Assembly: GCA_937868725.1 (NCBI GenBank)
Contig: CALMMQ010000064.1
Span: 1 to 64,000 of the forward strand
Direction: 5' to 3'
From: an uncultured Pleomorphomonas sp.
GTDB taxonomy: Bacteria > Pseudomonadota > Alphaproteobacteria > Rhizobiales > Pleomorphomonadaceae
DNA: 64,000 bases
The notes beneath the pieces are model-generated. The model worked only from the letters and a program-made list of their open reading frames with translations, had not been told where the DNA came from and searched no databases. Below, piece by piece: positions 56,320-64,000 of the stretch. How positions within the stretch are numbered: position 1 is the first letter of the stretch; the number at the start of each line of letters is the position of its first letter. The translations under genes and the position numbers were made by a program.

Positions 56320-57915
56320 ATGAGATCAAGCTGGCTCGCCGGCCTTCTTGTTGCCGCGTTCGTATCCGTCGCGCATGCCGCAGTTGTTCAGCCACAATCG
56401 CAGGACTTCTCGCCGCACAACGATGACTTTGCCAATGCCCAGGTGCTCCCCGACAGCACCAATGCCACCATGGGCAACCTGTATAACGCAACCAATGAGA
56501 GAGGCGAAGTCCGGTACGCCAAAGGGTCGTACGGGTCAACCGTCTGGTACAAGTTCACCGCCAGCCGCACGGGTCGGGCCGTGGTCGAGCTGGCACCGAT
56601 CAAATGGCTAAGTGCGCCCCTACAGATACAGGCTTTTTCCGGACCCACTATCGCCAGTCTGAAATGCCTAGCCAAGGCTAAGGTGTCCGAACCCAATGTT
56701 CCGTTGACTGGATCGGTCGCTTTCGACACCGTCGCCGGAACCACCTATTACCTGCAAGTCGACATCAACTCCGACGGTTCTGATCATAACAGCAAGACCG
56801 ATTTCCTGATCGCCATGCAGCAGTTCGGCACGTCGGGCGGCTTTGGCATGCTCACCTTGCAGCCGGCGATTCTCCGCGACGAGACCTACGATCAGTACTT
56901 CATGCTGATTGCCAATGGCTTCAAGACCGCTGCCAAGCTCAAGCTGAACATGCTACGCGGCGGCCGCCAGATGGAAGCCTGGACGCCATTTACGACCTTT
57001 GCCTCCGGCCAGTCGGCCTGGCTGAACGTCATGGACAGCAACGGTCATACGGTAAACGACGCCGTGCCTGGTCGGTTGCAAATCGTCGCCAACGACGCTT
57101 CGACGTCCGCTATTCTGGGCACCCGTACCATCGATTTCGTACTCGTGCCCAACAGCGGTCACAACTTGGCGAGCTTGACAACGCGATTTGCCATGTCCGG
57201 CCAAGGCGTTGCCAGATCAAGCCGCTTTTCGTCGAAAGTCGTAATCAAGAATAGTTCAAACATCGCCGCCAATTTCTGCCAATTTTCCTCGAATGACTTT
57301 ACTATGACCCCGAGATGGCGGGAAGTGCTTGCCGACGGCAAGCTTGGCAAGTTCAACGCCCCGTTCAGTCTGGCCGCCGGTGCGACCAGGAAGTTTATCG
57401 TTTCGGCTACCTCGCTCGACGACGGCGACTCGACCTCATATTCCAAGGTCAAGCCGAGCTGCTCCAACTATACGCCCCCCGATTCATACCTGACACTCAT
57501 GAACAGCATGGAAGGCGACCCCCAGCTCGGTCACTACGCGGCTGTGAAGATTGATATTCCGGCCGCCAATGACTTCCGTCAGATTTCCATGGCCGGCATG
57601 CAGGCCAAGATGGTTCGCATAGCCGTCACCAACACCGGGGAATACACGGGCCATTTCACCGTCAGCGCCTTAGGGGCCAGCCAGTACATGTGGGTGAAGG
57701 CCTATTGCACGGCCCGAAAGGATGGTTCGTGCATCAGCGCCTTCAGCACTCGCAGTGCCGATCTCGACCTCAATAACGGCGAAACCGGCTACGTGACCCT
57801 GTCCGTCTACCGGACGTCGACAACCGAAGAGGGTGAAATCGATGTTTCCGTCAGACGCGCCGAACAATCGTCATATGGCGCAGCCGGCATCAGCGGCTTC
57901 GAAATGACGAACTAG
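56320..57915 (+). CDS. secreted PPC-like four-cysteine protein, paralogue 2 (unknown function)
   Basis: A 531-residue paralogue of the upstream gene. The first 21 residues are identical to paralogue 1 and the DNA of that stretch differs at only about four bases. The mature part has diverged much more. The PPC-like region (NDDFANAQVL, TVWYKFTASRTGRAVVEL, GTTYYLQVDI) and the four cysteines (ANFCQF, PSCSNY, VKAYC, GSCIS) are kept. It ends GISGFEMTN. AGGGGGAAA precedes the ATG. Codon use is AT-richer than in flanking housekeeping genes. A terminator hairpin follows. Confidence 0.8.
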   Translation: MRSSWLAGLLVAAFVSVAHAAVVQPQSQDFSPHNDDFANAQVLPDSTNATMGNLYNATNERGEVRYAKGSYGSTVWYKFTASRTGRAVVELAPIKWLSAPLQIQAFSGPTIASLKCLAKAKVSEPNVPLTGSVAFDTVAGTTYYLQVDINSDGSDHNSKTDFLIAMQQFGTSGGFGMLTLQPAILRDETYDQYFMLIANGFKTAAKLKLNMLRGGRQMEAWTPFTTFASGQSAWLNVMDSNGHTVNDAVPGRLQIVANDASTSAILGTRTIDFVLVPNSGHNLASLTTRFAMSGQGVARSSRFSSKVVIKNSSNIAANFCQFSSNDFTMTPRWREVLADGKLGKFNAPFSLAAGATRKFIVSATSLDDGDSTSYSKVKPSCSNYTPPDSYLTLMNSMEGDPQLGHYAAVKIDIPAANDFRQISMAGMQAKMVRIAVTNTGEYTGHFTVSALGASQYMWVKAYCTARKDGSCISAFSTRSADLDLNNGETGYVTLSVYRTSTTEEGEIDVSVRRAEQSSYGAAGISGFEMTN

Positions 57916-57926
57916 TCACCGGCCCC

Positions 57927-57956
57927 GCCGCCCGCCAGCCCCCTCTGGCGGACGGC
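57927..57956 (+). terminator. terminator of paralogue 2
   Basis: GCCGCCCGCCAG (57927-57938) pairs with CTGGCGGACGGC (57945-57956), 11 of 12. The sequence closely resembles the terminator at 54245-54277. Confidence 0.75.
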
Positions 57957-58159
57957 GCGTACTTCTGCCGCAATATTTGGCAGTCTTTTTTGCCTGCCCC
58001 CTTGCAGGACCTTTCGACATGACTAAACTTGCCGGCGAAGACCTTCGCGGTATCGCCGCAAGTTACTTCGCGTCGTTTTAAATATCGCTTCATATTCAGG
58101 TTATCGATCGCTGTCGCACCGAGCATTCCGTTGCGAAGCCTTATCCCCGGGGGGACAAC

Positions 58160-59740
58160 ATGAAATCGAACTGGCTCGCGGGCCTGATCGTTGCCGCGTC
58201 CGTGTCCGCAGCGCATGCGGCAACATTCGTGTCGCAGACGCAAGAGTACTCGCCGCCCAACGACAACTTCGCCCAGGCGCAGGCCTTGCCTGACAGCACC
58301 TATGCCACCATGGGCAACATCTATTACGCCACGCGCGAACTCGGTGAGGCCAAGTACGCCACCGCCTCGCTGGGGCGGACCGTCTGGTACAAGTTCACCG
58401 CCACCAAGACCGGTCGGGCGGTCGCTCTGCTGACCACCGCCGACATGGACACGGCACCACTGCAGATGCAGGCGTTCTCCGGCTCCGCCATCGCCAGCCT
58501 CACCCGTCTTGCCAAGGTGCAGGTGGCCGGCACCGACGCCGCCAACTCCGGCTCGCTGGCCTTCAGCACCGTCGCCGGCACCACCTACTACCTGCAGGTC
58601 GACAGCGCCGCCCAGACATACAGCCTCGACGGCGACTTCCTGATCGCCATCCAGCAGTTCGGCGCCTCGGGCGGCCTTGCCGCCCTCACCTATCGCCCGG
58701 CGCTCATCGAGGATCAATCCTCGGACAAGTTCAAGGTCTTGGTGGCCAACGGCTTCAAGAGCAAGGCCGATCTGCAGTCGGGCATTTCCAGCATCGGCGC
58801 CCAGTTGGACGTGACCTCGACCGCCACGACCTTCGCCGCCGGCCAGACCGGCTGGTTCACCGTCGCCGACAAGTACGGCTCGACGATCACCGGCATTGCC
58901 TCCGGCAACCTGCAGATCACCGCCTTCAGCACGGCGACGTCCGCCTACATGGGCATCCGCGCCATTCCCCTCAAGCTGTTCCAGCGCGACTACAACTACC
59001 ACCCCAGCCTGCTGGTCCGCTTTGCCAAGCCGGTCTAGGGCGTTGCCCGTTCGCAGCGCTTTTCGTCCACCGTCAACATCAAGAACACCTCGGCGACAAC
59101 CGCTCAGTACTGCCGCTTCATTGAAAATAATGATGCCTATGCGCTGATCTGGAACGAGAACCTCGCCACCGGCAAGCTTGGCAGCACCAATGCCCTGTTC
59201 ACGCTGGCCGGCGGCGCCACCAAGAAATTCACCGTCTCGGCAGCGACCGAGAGCCGCTATTCTGACTACAACAAGATCCGGGTCGACTGCTCCAACTACT
59301 ACGCCACGATCAACAACGACTATCTGGCGTCCATGGGAGCTACCGCGCAGTTTGGCAAGTATGCTGCGGTCAGCATGGCCTTCCCAGCCGCCAACACCTT
59401 CCAGCAGATCGCCATTCCCGACTTCAACACCAAGAAGGTGGTTGCGGCCATCACCAACACCGGCGATTACTCCGGCTATTTCAAGGTCTACGCCAGTTCG
59501 ACCAACTACAACGTTTCGATGGACTCGATCTGTGCTTCCACCAGCAAGGGGAGCTGCATCGGTACGGCCAATTCGTCCACCATCTACACAGACCTCGCCA
59601 ACGGCGAAACCGGCTATGTAACGCTGACGATCAACCGCAAGAACGCCACCGACGTCGGCCTGATCTATGTCGACGTCAGCCGCAGCGACGATCCGCAGTC
59701 TTCCGACGCCGGCTATGCGGGCTTCGAAGTGACCGAATAA
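58160..59740 (+). pseudogene. secreted PPC-like four-cysteine protein, paralogue 3, interrupted by an amber codon
   Basis: The frame runs 527 codons with one in-frame TAG at 59036-59038 (codon 293). Both neighbours have a Gln codon there (VQG and GQG before xxARS/IRS), so a single CAG-to-TAG change explains it. The frame after the stop stays open and conserved: RFSSTVNIKNTS, AQYCRF, VDCSNY, MDSIC, GSCIG, ending YAGFEVTE. The signal peptide (NWLAGLIVAASVSAAHAA) and PPC-like region are intact. As written, only a 292-residue N-terminal product with the PPC-like part would be made. Base composition is closer to the host genome than paralogues 1 and 2. A recent nonsense mutation, readthrough or a sequencing error are all possible. 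Confidence 0.82.
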
Positions 59741-59831
59741 GCGCGGCGAGACGACACTGCGCCGGCGAAATTGGCCCTTGTGTCAGCTCGCCGGCGACCC
59801 TATGTTCCCGACGCGGCCGGCTGTTCCGGTC

Positions 59832-59998
59832 GCGAACGTTCTCAGGGCGGGGTGAAATTCCCCACCGGCGGTGTTTGCGCCCTGCGCATCAGCCCGCGAG
59901 CGCCCGTTGCCGAAGCCGTCAGGCCGACGCGACGGGGTCAGCAGATCCGGTTGGATTCCGGAGCCGACGGTATAGTCCGGATGGTAGAGAACGCTGAC
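59832..59998 (+). ncRNA. FMN riboswitch (RFN element)
   Basis: The conserved RFN blocks are in order: CTCAGGGCGGGGTGAAATTC, CCCACCGGCGGT, AGCCCGCGAGCG, GTCAGCAGATCCGGT, ATTCCGGAGCCGACGGT and ATAGTCCGGATGGTAGAGA. It lies 92 bp before ribD and should shut the riboflavin operon off when FMN is plentiful. Confidence 0.95.
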
Positions 59999-60090
59999 GC
60001 CCGACGTGTGTCCCGCCCCCTGCCGGGGAGGGCGCGCGTTGCGCGTCCGCTTGGCCCTGCGGTTCGTTCTGACTCTGACGAGACGAATCC

Positions 60091-61089
60091 ATGGGTCGAA
60101 CCGAAACGCAACACACCCCGCTGCCCCCGGCCATTGTCGCCGCCGCCTTCCGGCGCGCGCTCGACGAAGCGGCCGTCTATGCCGGCAGCACCGCTCCCAA
60201 TCCGCCCGTCGGCTGCGTCCTGCTCGACGCCGCCGGCCGCCTCCTCGCCGCCGCCGCCCACCGCCGGGCCGGAGAAGCGCACGCCGAGGCGCGCGCCATC
60301 GCCGCCGCTCAGGACCTAGGCCTTGCCTCGGCGATCCACACCGTCGTGGTGACGCTGGAGCCGTGCAACCACACCGGCCGGACACCGCCATGCACCGACG
60401 CCATTACGGCGACGCCGGCGCGGCACATCGTCATCGGCGCCGTTGACCCCAACCCGGGCGTCACCGGCGGCGGCGCGGCGCGCCTCGCGGCCGCCGGCTT
60501 CGCGGTAACCTCCGTCGCCGACCTCGCCGACCCCTTGGCCCCGGCGCTCGCCGCCGACGCCGCCCGGCTGATCGCCCCCTTCGCCAAACGCGTCACCACC
60601 GGCCAGCCGTTCATCACCATCAAGCAGGCCCTCGACGAGACCGGCAGCATGATCCCGCCGCCGGGCGCCCGCACCTTCACCAGCGACGCGTCGCTGACGC
60701 TGGCCCACAGCCTGCGCCGGCGCGCCGACGCCATCCTGACCGGCTCGGGCACGGTGCTGGCCGACGATCCCGCCTTCACGGTGCGGCGTGTCGCCGACTT
60801 CCCCGGCAAGCGCCGACGGCTGGTGCTGGCCGATCGCCGCCACCGCGTGCCCGCCGCCTACCTCGAGGCCGCCCGTCAACGCGGCTTCGAGGTCGAGGTC
60901 AGCGACGATCTCGCCACCTCGCTCGCCCGCCTCGGCGCCGACGGCGCCCTGGAGGTGCTGGTCGAGGCCGGGCCGACGCTCACCGGCTACATGCTGGCCA
61001 GCGGCCTCTGGGACGAGCACGTCCGCATCACCCGCCACGGCGCCGCCGACGGCACGGACCACGTCGAAATCCGCCACATCGCGGCTTGA
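60091..61089 (+). CDS. ribD: bifunctional riboflavin deaminase/reductase RibD
   Basis: A 332-residue enzyme for two steps of riboflavin synthesis: deamination of diaminohydroxyphosphoribosylaminopyrimidine, then ribose reduction. The zinc deaminase site is HAEARAI (His64, Glu66) with PCNHTGRTPPC (Cys92, Cys101). The reductase domain starts at ~165 (GQPFITIKQALDETGSMI) and ends VLVEAGPTLTGYMLASGLWDE. It is slightly short for RibD but both domains look complete. First gene after the FMN riboswitch, with ribE 15 bp downstream. Confidence 0.95.
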   Translation: MGRTETQHTPLPPAIVAAAFRRALDEAAVYAGSTAPNPPVGCVLLDAAGRLLAAAAHRRAGEAHAEARAIAAAQDLGLASAIHTVVVTLEPCNHTGRTPPCTDAITATPARHIVIGAVDPNPGVTGGGAARLAAAGFAVTSVADLADPLAPALAADAARLIAPFAKRVTTGQPFITIKQALDETGSMIPPPGARTFTSDASLTLAHSLRRRADAILTGSGTVLADDPAFTVRRVADFPGKRRRLVLADRRHRVPAAYLEAARQRGFEVEVSDDLATSLARLGADGALEVLVEAGPTLTGYMLASGLWDEHVRITRHGAADGTDHVEIRHIAA

Positions 61090-61104
61090 ACAGGACCCAG
61101 CATC

Positions 61105-61716
61105 ATGTTTTCAGGAATCGTCGAAACGGCCGCCCCGGTGCGCGCCGCTACATGGACGGGTGGTTCGCTCGTCGCCCACATCGACACCGGCTTTACCGAT
61201 CTGACGCTTGGCGAGAGCATCGCCGTCAACGGCGTCTGCCTGACGGTGACGGCCTTCGACGCCGCCGGCACCGCCAGCTTCTTTCTGAGCCCGGAAACCA
61301 TCGCCCGCTCCAACCTCGGTCGGCTGGGGGATGGCCGCGTCGTCAACCTCGAACGCTCGGTCCGGCTGGACACGCGGCTGTGCGGCCACATGGTCCAGGG
61401 CCACGTCGACGGCAAGGGCCGGCTGGTGGCCGTTGAACCCGACAGCGACGCGCGCCGCATCGCCGTCGACATCCCGGCCGAACTCGGCCGCTACTGCGTT
61501 GAAAAAGGTTCGATCGCCCTCGACGGCATCAGTCTGACCATCAACGGCCTCGCGCCGGCCGGTGACGATCGCCTGCGCGTCGCCGTCACCATCATCCCCC
61601 ACACCTGGGACAACACCAACCTTCGGGACATCAGCATCGGCGACGAAATCAACGTCGAAGTCGACGTCTTTGCCAAGTATGTGGAGAAGCTATGTCTGCC
61701 GTATCTGACGCGCTGA
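61105..61716 (+). CDS. ribE: riboflavin synthase alpha chain
   Basis: A 203-residue trimeric enzyme making riboflavin from two lumazines. The two internal lumazine-binding repeats are visible: MFSGIVETAAPV with GESIAVNGVCLTV, and GHMVQGHVDGKGRL with EKGSIALDGISLTI. It overlaps ribBA by 25 bp, so the two are translated together. Confidence 0.96.
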   Translation: MFSGIVETAAPVRAATWTGGSLVAHIDTGFTDLTLGESIAVNGVCLTVTAFDAAGTASFFLSPETIARSNLGRLGDGRVVNLERSVRLDTRLCGHMVQGHVDGKGRLVAVEPDSDARRIAVDIPAELGRYCVEKGSIALDGISLTINGLAPAGDDRLRVAVTIIPHTWDNTNLRDISIGDEINVEVDVFAKYVEKLCLPYLTR

Positions 61717-62894
61717 GCCGGCTAAGTGCCGGCGGCATGGTGCTGCTCGTCGACGACGAGGACCGCGAAAACGAGGGCGATCTGGTGGCTGCCGCCAGCC
61801 TCGTCACGCCGGATACCATCGCCTTCATGGCCCGCAAGGCCTGCGGCCTCATCTGCCTGGCCCTTGATGGCACCCAGGTCGATCGCCTGGGCCTGGCGCC
61901 AATGGTGGCCAGGAACCTCGCCCGCCGCTCCACCGCCTTCACCGTCTCCATCGAGGCGCGCGAAGGCATCACCACCGGCATCTCGGCCTTCGACCGGGCC
62001 CACACCATCCGGGTTGCCGCCGACCCGGAGGTCAGGCCCGGCGCCATCGTCTCGCCCGGCCACGTCTTCCCGCTGCGGGCCGCGCCCGGCGGCGTGCTGG
62101 AACGCAACGGCCACACCGAAGGCGCCGTCGATCTCTGCCGTCTCGCCGGCCTGACGCCGGCGGCGGTGATCTGCGAGGTGATGGGTGAGGACGGCCACAT
62201 GGCCCGCCGGCCGGAGCTCGAACGCTTCGCCGCCGCCCATGCCATCCCCGTGCTGACCATCGCCGAGCTGATCGAGCACCGCCACGCTACCGAGACGCTG
62301 GTCGAGGAAGTGGCGCGCACCGTGCTGCCGTCGGTCCACGCCGACGACACGCTCGAGCTCGTCGCCTTCCGCAGCCGCGTCGACGGCAGCGAACATCTCG
62401 CCCTCGTCAAGGCGCCGTTCGGGCCGGAGCCGCTGCTGCGGCTGCACTCGGAGTGTCTGACCGGCGACGCCCTCGGCTCGCTGCGCTGCGATTGCGGCCC
62501 GCAGCTGCAGGCGGCCATCCGCCTGATCTCGCAGAGCGAAGACGGCGGCGCCGTCATCTACCTGCGTGGCCAGGAAGGGCGCGGCATCGGCCTGGCCAAC
62601 AAGGTGCGTGCCTACGCGCTGCAGGACACCGGCCTCGACACGGTCGATGCCAACACCGGCCTCGGTCTGCCGGCCGACGGCCGTCACTACGGCGTCGCCG
62701 CCCAGATCGCCAAGGCGCTCGGGCTCGACGCCGTGCGCCTTCTCACCAACAACCCCGACAAGGTCGCCGCCCTCGAGCGCTACGGCGTCCGGGTAACGGC
62801 GCGGCAATCGCTGTCGATCCCGCCCAACGCCTTCAACCGCCGCTACCTCGCCACCAAGGGCGAGCGCTTCGGCCACATCTTCGCCTGCCAGTGA
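61692..62894 (+). CDS. ribBA: bifunctional 3,4-dihydroxy-2-butanone 4-phosphate synthase / GTP cyclohydrolase II
   Basis: A 400-residue fusion supplying both riboflavin precursors. The N-terminal RibB domain has DDEDRENEGDLV and RNGHTEGAVDLCRLAGL. The RibA domain starts near 210 and keeps the zinc ligands in SECLTGDALGSLRCDCGPQL and the catalytic RGQEGRGIGLANK, so both halves look active, unlike some alphaproteobacterial RibBA proteins whose second half has decayed. Overlaps ribE. Confidence 0.95.
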   Translation: MSAVSDALSRLSAGGMVLLVDDEDRENEGDLVAAASLVTPDTIAFMARKACGLICLALDGTQVDRLGLAPMVARNLARRSTAFTVSIEAREGITTGISAFDRAHTIRVAADPEVRPGAIVSPGHVFPLRAAPGGVLERNGHTEGAVDLCRLAGLTPAAVICEVMGEDGHMARRPELERFAAAHAIPVLTIAELIEHRHATETLVEEVARTVLPSVHADDTLELVAFRSRVDGSEHLALVKAPFGPEPLLRLHSECLTGDALGSLRCDCGPQLQAAIRLISQSEDGGAVIYLRGQEGRGIGLANKVRAYALQDTGLDTVDANTGLGLPADGRHYGVAAQIAKALGLDAVRLLTNNPDKVAALERYGVRVTARQSLSIPPNAFNRRYLATKGERFGHIFACQ

Positions 62895-62902
62895 GACCAG
62901 CC

Positions 62903-63370
62903 ATGATCGAATCCGACCACTCCCGCACGCCGCCGCGCCTGGCGGTCGTCATCAGCCACTTCAACAGCGAGGTCACCTCGGGCCTCATCGCCGGCACCCG
63001 GGCCGAACTTGCCGAACGCGGCGTGCCGCTGGCCGACAGCGCCGTCTACGACGCCCCCGGCGCCTTCGAAATCCCGCTGATCGCCCAGAGCCTGGCCGAA
63101 AGCGGCCGCTACGACGGTGTCGTCTGCCTCGGCTGCGTCATCAAGGGCGACACCGCTCATTTCGAGTTCATCAGCCTCGGCGCCACCATCGGCCTGATGA
63201 ATGCCACGCTCAAGACCGGGGTGCCCGTCACCTTCGGCATCCTCACCACCTATGACGATGCCCAAGCCGCCGCGCGCAGCCGCGACGACGGCCACAACAA
63301 GGGGCGCGAGGCCGCCGCCGCCTGCCTGCAAGCCCTGACGACACTCGCCCGCATCCGGGCTGGCGCCTGA
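62903..63370 (+). CDS. ribH: 6,7-dimethyl-8-ribityllumazine synthase
   Basis: A 155-residue lumazine synthase, condensing the RibD and RibB products. Phe20 in SHFN stacks on the substrate, APGAFEIPL binds it, and the catalytic His86 is in GCVIKGDTAHFEFI. It lies 8 bp after ribBA and ends the operon. nusB, often next in relatives, does not follow here. Confidence 0.95.
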   Translation: MIESDHSRTPPRLAVVISHFNSEVTSGLIAGTRAELAERGVPLADSAVYDAPGAFEIPLIAQSLAESGRYDGVVCLGCVIKGDTAHFEFISLGATIGLMNATLKTGVPVTFGILTTYDDAQAAARSRDDGHNKGREAAAACLQALTTLARIRAGA

Positions 63371-63463
63371 CCTGGCCGCCGTCCCGGCTTACGCCGGGGC
63401 GGCAACGGCCGATCACGTTGTGCCGGCCGGGCACGTTTTGGCGTTTGCCCGGACCGCTGCCTC

Positions 63464-63573
63464 CGCTTTCCGACCAGACTGGATAGTCAGGTCGATAAGA
63501 AATCGCGCCAGAGCCGAAGGTTTGAGCAGCCGCTTGTCGATCAGCTTGTTGCCACCTGTTCGGCGGATGCTCT
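63464..63573 (+). repeat. dispersed structured repeat, copy C
   Basis: Third copy, in the same orientation as A and B. Hairpin 1: CGACCAGACT with AGTCAGGTCG, one mismatch. Hairpin 2 is degenerate (CGATCAGCTTG against CCACCTGTTCG). The central block and GGCGGATGCTCT end are kept. It lies between ribH and the antiporter gene. Confidence 0.75.
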
Positions 63574-63648
63574 AGATGTGAGCTTTCAACGGTTTGTCAC
63601 TGGTCCGCTTGGCGTCATCGGCTGTGACGCCGATAGCGGGACTGTGAC

Positions 63649-64000
63649 ATGCCATCCTTGCCGACCTTCGTCCTCGCTGCCGCGCTGCTGACCGGCAGCC
63701 TCTCGACCGAAGCCCGCGCCGCCAGCCTCGACGGAGCCACGCTCGGCCTGCCTTGGGCGATGCCCTTCGTCGGCATGCTGCTGTCGATCGCCCTCGGACC
63801 GCTGCTGACGCCGTCGTTCTGGCATCACCACTATGGCAAGGTGGCCGCCGCCTGGGCGCTGGCTTTCGCCCTGCCGCTCGCCCTGTGCCACGGTGGCGAC
63901 CTGACGCTCCGCGAACTCGCCCACATGGCGGTCGGCGACTATATCCCGTTCGTGGTGCTGCTCGCCGCCCTCTTCACCATCTCCGGCGGCATTCTCGTCA
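63649..64000 (+). CDS. sodium:proton antiporter / citrate-transporter-like membrane protein, N-terminal part (cut by window edge)
   Basis: The first 117 codons of a polytopic membrane protein. A hydrophobic N-terminal segment with an ARA-type end (~1-24) is followed by PWAMPFVGMLLSIALGPLLTP, FWHHHYGKVAAAWALAFALPLAL and YIPFVVLLAALFTISGGILV. This layout matches sodium:proton antiporters of the NhaD / ion-transporter superfamily. Ion specificity cannot be judged from the fragment. The start ATG at 63649 has no strong ribosome site. Confidence 0.75.
   Translation, partial: MPSLPTFVLAAALLTGSLSTEARAASLDGATLGLPWAMPFVGMLLSIALGPLLTPSFWHHHYGKVAAAWALAFALPLALCHGGDLTLRELAHMAVGDYIPFVVLLAALFTISGGILV

Noticed and set aside
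59333-59740. Separate 135-codon gene behind paralogue 3
   Set aside because: It is in frame with the upstream part and continues the homology to paralogues 1 and 2 beyond the amber codon, so it is the C-terminal part of the same gene.

Overview
The window is GC-rich chromosomal DNA from an alphaproteobacterium, most likely Hyphomicrobiales (Rhizobiales). This rests on a DUF4167 protein next to clpB, a RirA-like Rrf2 regulator, an IalB-family protein, DUF1178, type-2 ArgC, the prmC-prfA-ptsP-lysC block and the secA / peptidyl-prolyl isomerase / argJ / mutT block. All are typical of that order. The genus cannot be fixed from the sequence alone. No tRNA, rRNA, CRISPR array, insertion sequence or prophage was seen.

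Layout. 0-24 kb is mostly conserved housekeeping: clpB (cut by the left edge), DUF4167, prmC-prfA, ptsP, lysC, an esterase, ubiG, DUF1178, a nitrilase-family amidase, grxC, comF, a methyltransferase, a RirA-like regulator with an iron-box operator, secA, a parvulin isomerase, argJ, mutT, an orphan Flp pilin and typA. 23-41 kb mixes accessory and biosynthetic genes: a chemoreceptor, a Fic protein behind argG, a GT39 glycosyltransferase facing a PAP2 phosphatase, rlmN, LysE and TMEM175 membrane proteins, a tyrosine phosphatase, argC, leuD, and a two-gene N-succinylamino acid racemase / GNAT unit. 41-52 kb is a carbohydrate locus on the minus strand: ABC ATPase, two permeases, binding protein, GH51 arabinofuranosidase and GH94 cellobiose phosphorylase, with a divergent GntR/FCD regulator. 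52.5-54.2 kb is a second chemoreceptor.

54.4-59.7 kb is the least ordinary region. It holds three tandem paralogues of an unrecognised secreted protein with an N-terminal PPC-like region and four conserved cysteines. The first two share an almost identical signal peptide and upstream box but have diverged in the mature part. The third is interrupted by a single in-frame amber codon. From 59.8 kb an FMN riboswitch precedes ribD-ribE-ribBA-ribH, and the window ends in a sodium:proton antiporter gene.

A dispersed, roughly 110-bp structured repeat occurs three times (30.5, 46.3 and 63.5 kb). One hairpin shows compensatory changes. A fourth composite element at 33.4 kb carries one arm of this repeat in the opposite orientation.

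All family calls come from reading motifs and gene order. No database search was run.
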